NCBI RefSeq assembly: GCF_016598615.1
Contig: NZ_CP066831.1
Location: forward strand, 5,704,001 to 5,768,000
DNA from: Streptomyces liliifuscus
Lineage (GTDB): Bacteria; Actinomycetota; Actinomycetes; Streptomycetales; Streptomycetaceae
Length of the DNA stretch: 64,000 nt
Direction: 5' to 3'
A program made the translations under genes and the position numbers. The notes beneath the pieces were generated by a model that was not told the origin of the DNA, made no database searches, and saw only the letters and a list, made by a program, of their open reading frames with translations. This document shows positions 61,099 through 64,000 of the stretch, piece after piece (positions within the stretch are counted from its first letter, which is position 1; the number at the start of each line of letters is the position of its first letter).

Positions 61099-61126
61099 CA
61101 TGGACTACTCTTGGTACATGTCCATG
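61099..61126. promoter_or_regulatory. Dyad at the VapB start
   Basis: Exact arms CATGGAC (61099-61105) and GTCCATG (61120-61126), 14 bases apart, overlap the antitoxin start codons. GTACATG also occurs twice as a direct repeat. Ribbon-helix-helix antitoxins bind such sites to autoregulate. Confidence 0.45.
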
Positions 61127-61378
61127 AAGCGTACGAACGTCTATGCCGACCCCGAAGACCTGGCGATCATCAAGGAGGCGGCCAAGCGGAGGGGCATAAG
61201 CGAGGCTGAGATCATCCGACAGGGGATCCACCTCGCGGCCATGGCGAATCGAGTCTGGGACGAGCCCCTTTTCTCGCGGACGTTCGAGGGGTCGGGGCGT
61301 ACGCAGACCAAGGCTGAGGTCCGTGACGCGGTCGCCGACGCGGTCTGCCGCGAGACAGACCCCGGAACTGCCGCGTGA
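61118..61378 (+). CDS. vapB: VapB-type ribbon-helix-helix antitoxin
   Basis: 86 residues from the ATG at 61118 (ATG 61124 and 61100 are alternatives; none has a clear ribosome site, so leaderless translation is possible). The N-terminus RTNVYADPEDLAIIKEAAKRRGISEAEIIRQGIH is an RHH/CopG domain; the C-terminal half (VWDEPLFSRTFEGSG...VRDAVADAV) would wrap the toxin. Stop overlaps the toxin start by 4 bases (GTGA), the usual coupling in VapBC operons. Confidence 0.9.
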   Translation: MSMKRTNVYADPEDLAIIKEAAKRRGISEAEIIRQGIHLAAMANRVWDEPLFSRTFEGSGRTQTKAEVRDAVADAVCRETDPGTAA

Positions 61379-61818
61379 TCATCGTTATTGCGGACACGTC
61401 TGGCCTCCTGGCCGCTCTCGACTTGGCGCACGCGGAACACGGAGCGGCGAACGAGGCGATCATGGCGGCCGGTCTCCTGGTGATGTCCCCGCTCCTGCTG
61501 GCGGAACTCGATCACGTGGCCACGCGAGAGTTGGGGCGTGCGGCCGCCGTCAGTGCGATCGATGACCTGCGGCGGTGGATGGGCCGGGGTCGGATCGTCA
61601 TGCCCGAGATCACGCAAGACCACTTGGGCGCCGCGCAGTCCGTCCGAGTCCGCTACGGCGCGCTCGACCTGGACCTCGCCGACGCGGTGAACGTGGCGCT
61701 CGCCGCCGACTACGACACCGACGCGATCCTCACCCTTGACCGGCGGGACTTCCGGGCCGTACGGCCGTTGGGCCGCCACAAGGCGTTCCGGGTACTACCC
61801 GACGACCTCCCGCTCTGA
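61375..61818 (+). CDS. vapC: VapC-type PIN-domain toxin ribonuclease
   Basis: 147 residues. PIN-domain acidic residues are at ADTSGLLAALD (Asp7), LLLAELDHV (Glu), LDLADAVNVALA (Asp) and LTLDRRDF (Asp), so the magnesium site is complete. VapC toxins cut tRNA or rRNA and are neutralised by the paired VapB. GTG start within the antitoxin's stop. Confidence 0.92.
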   Translation: MIIVIADTSGLLAALDLAHAEHGAANEAIMAAGLLVMSPLLLAELDHVATRELGRAAAVSAIDDLRRWMGRGRIVMPEITQDHLGAAQSVRVRYGALDLDLADAVNVALAADYDTDAILTLDRRDFRAVRPLGRHKAFRVLPDDLPL

Positions 61819-61931
61819 CACGAGATTCGGCTGCGGCCAAGCACGCGCACCCGCAAGGCGCTCGCGCCCTCCGCGTGCCCAATCTTCCGGCTCTGGGCGT
61901 GGGCAAACGCCGAAACTACCTGTCAACAAAA

Positions 61932-61960
61932 CAAGCCCCAGGTTGTTGACCTGGGGCTTG
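61932..61960 (-). terminator. Terminator downstream of tRNA-Gly
   Basis: Perfect 12-base stem CAAGCCCCAGGT / ACCTGGGGCTTG with a 5-base loop, seven bases after the tRNA 3' end on the minus strand; a run of T follows on that strand (from CAAAACA on plus). Confidence 0.8.
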
Positions 61961-61966
61961 GAGAAG

Positions 61967-62037
61967 AGCGGGTGACGAGAATCGAACTCGCACTCTCAGC
62001 TTGGGAAGCTGATGTTCTACCACTAAACTACACCCGC
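61967..62037 (-). tRNA. tRNA-Gly (anticodon CCC)
   Basis: 71 nucleotides. Acceptor stem GCGGGTG pairs with CACCCGC, discriminator T; D-arm with AGTGGTAG; anticodon stem TCAGC/GCTGA with loop TTCCCAA giving anticodon CCC; T-arm GCGAG-TTCGATT-CTCGT. CCA is not encoded. It lies between the VapBC pair and dcd, the latter a common neighbour in streptomycetes, and its 3' end faces the accessory region. Confidence 0.95.
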
Positions 62038-62311
62038 GTAAGACGCCGGTTCGGACGGTTTGGACCGGGGTCGGAAACGCGGAATCACCATACCTCATGC
62101 CAGGCCCCCGGCGCTGAAGCCGTGGGGCCCGGTGCTGTTTCGGGGGGTGGACGGGGCTGCGGGGCGCGGGAGTTGGGGCGTACGGTGGAGGGGTTGAAGA
62201 GGGGCCGCGCGGGATCGGAGTGCCGCCTGGAGGGTCGTCCTCTTCGTCCCGTAATGTGGCGCTTCCTCGTCAGTCAGACGCCGCTCCTGGGGAAGGGACT
62301 CTGAGGACTTG

Positions 62312-62473
62312 ATGGAACGCAGCACCGTCGTCCGTTGTGCCGAAGGGCACGTGTTCAGCACCGCCTCGCTTCCGATGCAACAGGCCGATCGGCTCGGCCC
62401 CGGCCGGCTGATCCGTTGCCCACGCTGTGCCCGGCTCCGCAATGTCGTGCCTGTGGAGTACGAGAGGCGCTGA
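62312..62473 (+). CDS. Small zinc-ribbon-like protein
   Basis: 53 residues, MERSTVVRCAEGHVFSTASL...LIRCPRCARLRNVVPVEYERR. It has one single Cys with a following Gly-His (RCAEGH) and a CxxC (RCPRC), giving a plausible CH/CC zinc site. GAGG lies 6 bases before the ATG, codon use is normal, and I recognise such short Cys proteins upstream of dcd in streptomycetes. Function unknown, perhaps nucleic-acid binding. Confidence 0.68.
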   Translation: MERSTVVRCAEGHVFSTASLPMQQADRLGPGRLIRCPRCARLRNVVPVEYERR

Positions 62474-62593
62474 GCGCATGGAGCGCGCGGTACGCAGTGC
62501 CGGGTACCGCGCGCTCGCCTCGTTCGCGATCGCCCGGGTCCGCCACGATCACCGGATTGTGGTGGGCCCGGGCGCTCTGCGTATCCTCGGGGC

Positions 62594-63169
62594 GTGCTTC
62601 TCTCTGACAAGGACATCCGGGCCGAGATCGACGCCGGGCGCGTACGGATCGATCCCTATGACGAATCCATGGTGCAGCCGTCGAGCGTCGACGTGCGGCT
62701 CGACCGCTACTTCCGGGTGTTCGAGAACCACCGGTACCCCCACATCGATCCGTCCATCGAGCAGGCGGATCTCACTCGGCTCGTCGAGCCCGAGGGCGAC
62801 GAGCCGTTCATCCTGCATCCCGGGGAGTTCGTCCTCGCGTCGACGTACGAGGTCATCACGCTTCCCGACGATCTGGCGTCCCGGCTCGAAGGCAAGAGTT
62901 CGCTCGGGCGGCTCGGGCTCGTCACGCACTCCACCGCCGGGTTCATCGACCCCGGCTTCTCCGGACACGTGACCCTTGAGCTGTCCAACCTCGCGACCCT
63001 CCCCATCAAGCTCTGGCCGGGCATGAAGATCGGGCAGCTGTGCTTGTTCCAGCTCAGCTCGTCGGCCGAGTTCCCGTACGGCAGCGACCGGTACGGGTCC
63101 CGCTACCAGGGGCAGCGCGGACCGACCGCCTCACGCTCCTTCCTCAACTTCCATCGGACCCAGGTGTGA
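62594..63169 (+). CDS. dcd: dCTP deaminase
   Basis: 191 residues. MLLSDKDIRAEIDAGRVRIDP, VQPSSVDVRLDRYFRVF, LEGKSSLGRLGLVTHSTAGFIDPGFSGHVTLELSN and GSRYQGQRGPTASR are the full set of dUTPase-superfamily motifs; the Glu and Ser/Arg of the deaminase active site are present. It makes dUTP from dCTP (or dUMP directly in the bifunctional branch) for dTMP synthesis. GTG start. Ends 11 bases before the phosphoribosyltransferase gene. Confidence 0.95.
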   Translation: MLLSDKDIRAEIDAGRVRIDPYDESMVQPSSVDVRLDRYFRVFENHRYPHIDPSIEQADLTRLVEPEGDEPFILHPGEFVLASTYEVITLPDDLASRLEGKSSLGRLGLVTHSTAGFIDPGFSGHVTLELSNLATLPIKLWPGMKIGQLCLFQLSSSAEFPYGSDRYGSRYQGQRGPTASRSFLNFHRTQV

Positions 63170-63180
63170 GTGGCGGCGAT

Positions 63181-63690
63181 ATGAGTGATGACATGAGCGA
63201 CGTGCGCGAGAACCTCACCTACGAGCGCTTCGGCCTCGCCGTCCGCGAGCTCGCCCAGACCATCGCCGACGACGGGTACGAGCCGGACATCGTGCTCTGC
63301 ATCGCCCGCGGCGGTGTCTTCGTCGCCGGCGGGCTCGCCTACGCCCTCGACTGCAAGAACATCCACCTCGTGAACGTGGAGTTCTACACGGGGGTGGGCA
63401 CCACGTTGGACATGCCGGTCATGCTCGCGCCCGTCCCCAACGCCATCGACTTCTCCGACAAGAAGGTCCTGATCACGGACGACGTCGCCGACACCGGCAA
63501 GACGTTGAAGCTCGTGTACGACTTCTGCGTCGACGCCGTAGCCGAGGTGCGGTCCGCCGTCATCTACGAGAAGTCGCAGTCGCTCGTGAAGTGCGAGTAC
63601 GTGTGGAAGCGCACGGATGAGTGGATCAACTTTCCGTGGAGTGTTGAGCCGCCCGTGGTGAGGAGGGCCGGGCAGGTCCTCGACGCGTAG
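63181..63690 (+). CDS. Phosphoribosyltransferase (PRTase type I)
   Basis: 169 residues. The PRPP loop is VLITDDVADTGKTL, and the dianion loop is IVLCIARGGVFVAGGLAYAL. It resembles xanthine/guanine phosphoribosyltransferases, although the substrate-binding C-terminus (EYVWKRTDEWINFPWS) is like the archaeal/actinobacterial Gpt-like proteins. Purine salvage is the likely role. Several starts are possible; ATG 63181 is used. It probably shares a transcript with dcd. Confidence 0.9.
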   Translation: MSDDMSDVRENLTYERFGLAVRELAQTIADDGYEPDIVLCIARGGVFVAGGLAYALDCKNIHLVNVEFYTGVGTTLDMPVMLAPVPNAIDFSDKKVLITDDVADTGKTLKLVYDFCVDAVAEVRSAVIYEKSQSLVKCEYVWKRTDEWINFPWSVEPPVVRRAGQVLDA

Positions 63691-63754
63691 CGCTCCGCCG
63701 GGTGCCCGCCTCTTGGCTGCGGCGCCGTTGTGGTTGGTTGGTCGCGCAGTTCCC

Positions 63755-63779
63755 CGCGCCCCCTATGGGGCGCGTTTTT
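63755..63779 (+). terminator. Intrinsic terminator, also a widespread Streptomyces repeat element
   Basis: Arms CGCGCCCC/GGGGCGCG with CTAT loop then TTTTT. The preceding GCGCAGTTCCCCGCGCC belongs to a motif I recognise as interspersed in many Streptomyces genomes. It terminates the dcd-phosphoribosyltransferase transcript. Confidence 0.8.
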
Positions 63780-63832
63780 CTTGCCGTTAAAAAAACGCTT
63801 GCGTTTCGCTAACGGGCCCCGTAGCGTTTGTG

Positions 63833-63849
63833 TACGAAACCGTTTCGTA
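63833..63849. promoter_or_regulatory. Candidate TetR/LacI-type operator
   Basis: Perfect 8-base arms TACGAAAC and GTTTCGTA about a central C, 24 bases before the next start codon. A related GCTTGCGTTTCGC occurs 25 bases further up. Confidence 0.55.
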
Positions 63850-63872
63850 TCGATCGAGGGGAGGGGCAGGTC

Positions 63873-64000
63873 ATGGTCGTGAGCAGTCCGGTGGTTCTTG
63901 CCCTCGCGCTCTCCCTGGTCTCCGCGTTCTGTTACGCGGCGGCCGCCGTGGTTCAGGAGCGGACCGCGGCCGGTACGGCCGATCTGCGGGGCACGCTCGC
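63873..64000 (+). CDS. Membrane transporter of DMT/EamA-like type, truncated by window edge
   Basis: Only 42 residues are visible: a first transmembrane helix VVLALALSLVSAFCYAAAAVVQE followed by RTAAGTADLRGTL. Helix plus SAFCYAAAAVVQER is typical of DMT-superfamily permeases (DUF-type magnesium or drug transporters) in streptomycetes. GAGGGGAGGGG precedes the ATG, and the dyad at 63833-63849 suggests repression by a TetR-like protein. Confidence 0.65.
   Translation, partial: MVVSSPVVLALALSLVSAFCYAAAAVVQERTAAGTADLRGTL

Noticed and set aside
57980..62037. tRNA-Gly as the attachment site of an integrated element, with a repeat of its 3' end on the left
   Set aside because: The accessory genes do lie on the 3' side of the tRNA, but I could not find the tRNA 3' sequence repeated near 57900-58200 and there is no integrase gene.

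Overview
The window is high-GC actinobacterial chromosome, almost certainly Streptomyces. GC at third codon positions is very high. GTG and occasional TTG starts follow GGAGG-type ribosome sites, 4-base stop/start overlaps are common, and the gene families are typical of the genus (SpoIIE/HATPase phosphatases, PASTA-less sensor kinases with DUF3558-like domains, LapA, Csp/DEAD-box pair, tripeptidyl aminopeptidase). No rRNA, CRISPR array, transposase or phage structural gene was seen. About 50 protein genes and one tRNA gene are supported.

Layout. 1-3.9 kb (minus): the edge of a secondary-metabolite cluster, with a 2-amino-3,7-dideoxy-hept-6-ulosonate synthase, a DHQ-synthase-II-like enzyme, an acyl/aryl-AMP ligase and a truncated acyl carrier protein. 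Together these would make and activate 3-amino-4-hydroxybenzoate; an MHS-type exporter or importer is divergent (4.4-5.9 kb). 5.9-16.4 kb: secreted S41 protease, PH-like membrane protein, MerR-like regulator, a GvpU-like protein, a cold-shock protein/DEAD-box helicase module, a tripeptidyl aminopeptidase, a stand-alone trpF and an ABM-domain protein. 16.6-24.9 kb: subtilisin, SpoIIE phosphatase and GH5 glycosidase. 24.9-31.5 kb: an aromatic-acid transporter with LigI- and LigJ-type genes of the protocatechuate 4,5-cleavage pathway, divergent from a response regulator/sensor kinase/TAXI-binding-protein operon.

31.7-35.6 kb: HxlR regulator with a divergent degenerate SDR, small membrane proteins and an AraC regulator. 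35.8-50.1 kb is largely cell-envelope: a broken hemin-factor-like gene, polysaccharide deacetylase, L,D-transpeptidase, a translationally coupled FemAB-MurJ pair followed by response regulator-kinase-GerMN-type lipoprotein, a duplicated-domain lipoprotein, and a Ser/Thr kinase with an FHA protein. 50.2-57.6 kb: HAD/MFS with divergent DeoR, TetR with a divergent degenerate SDR, a membrane-fused spermidine-synthase-like protein and a mycothiol-conjugate-amidase-like deacetylase. 57.9-61.8 kb looks accessory: a truncated lipoprotein, an HTH-N6-methylase-specificity fusion without nuclease, a small membrane protein and a VapBC pair, abutting the 3' side of tRNA-Gly(CCC). 62.3-64 kb returns to core genes: zinc-ribbon peptide, dcd, phosphoribosyltransferase and the start of a membrane transporter.

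Regulatory DNA is unusually legible: three TetR half-operators, a perfect HxlR dyad, nested DeoR dyads, a perfect dyad near the MerR gene and several strong hairpin terminators. A second window-wide trait is in-frame tandem-repeat expansion inside loops or tails of at least eight proteins.
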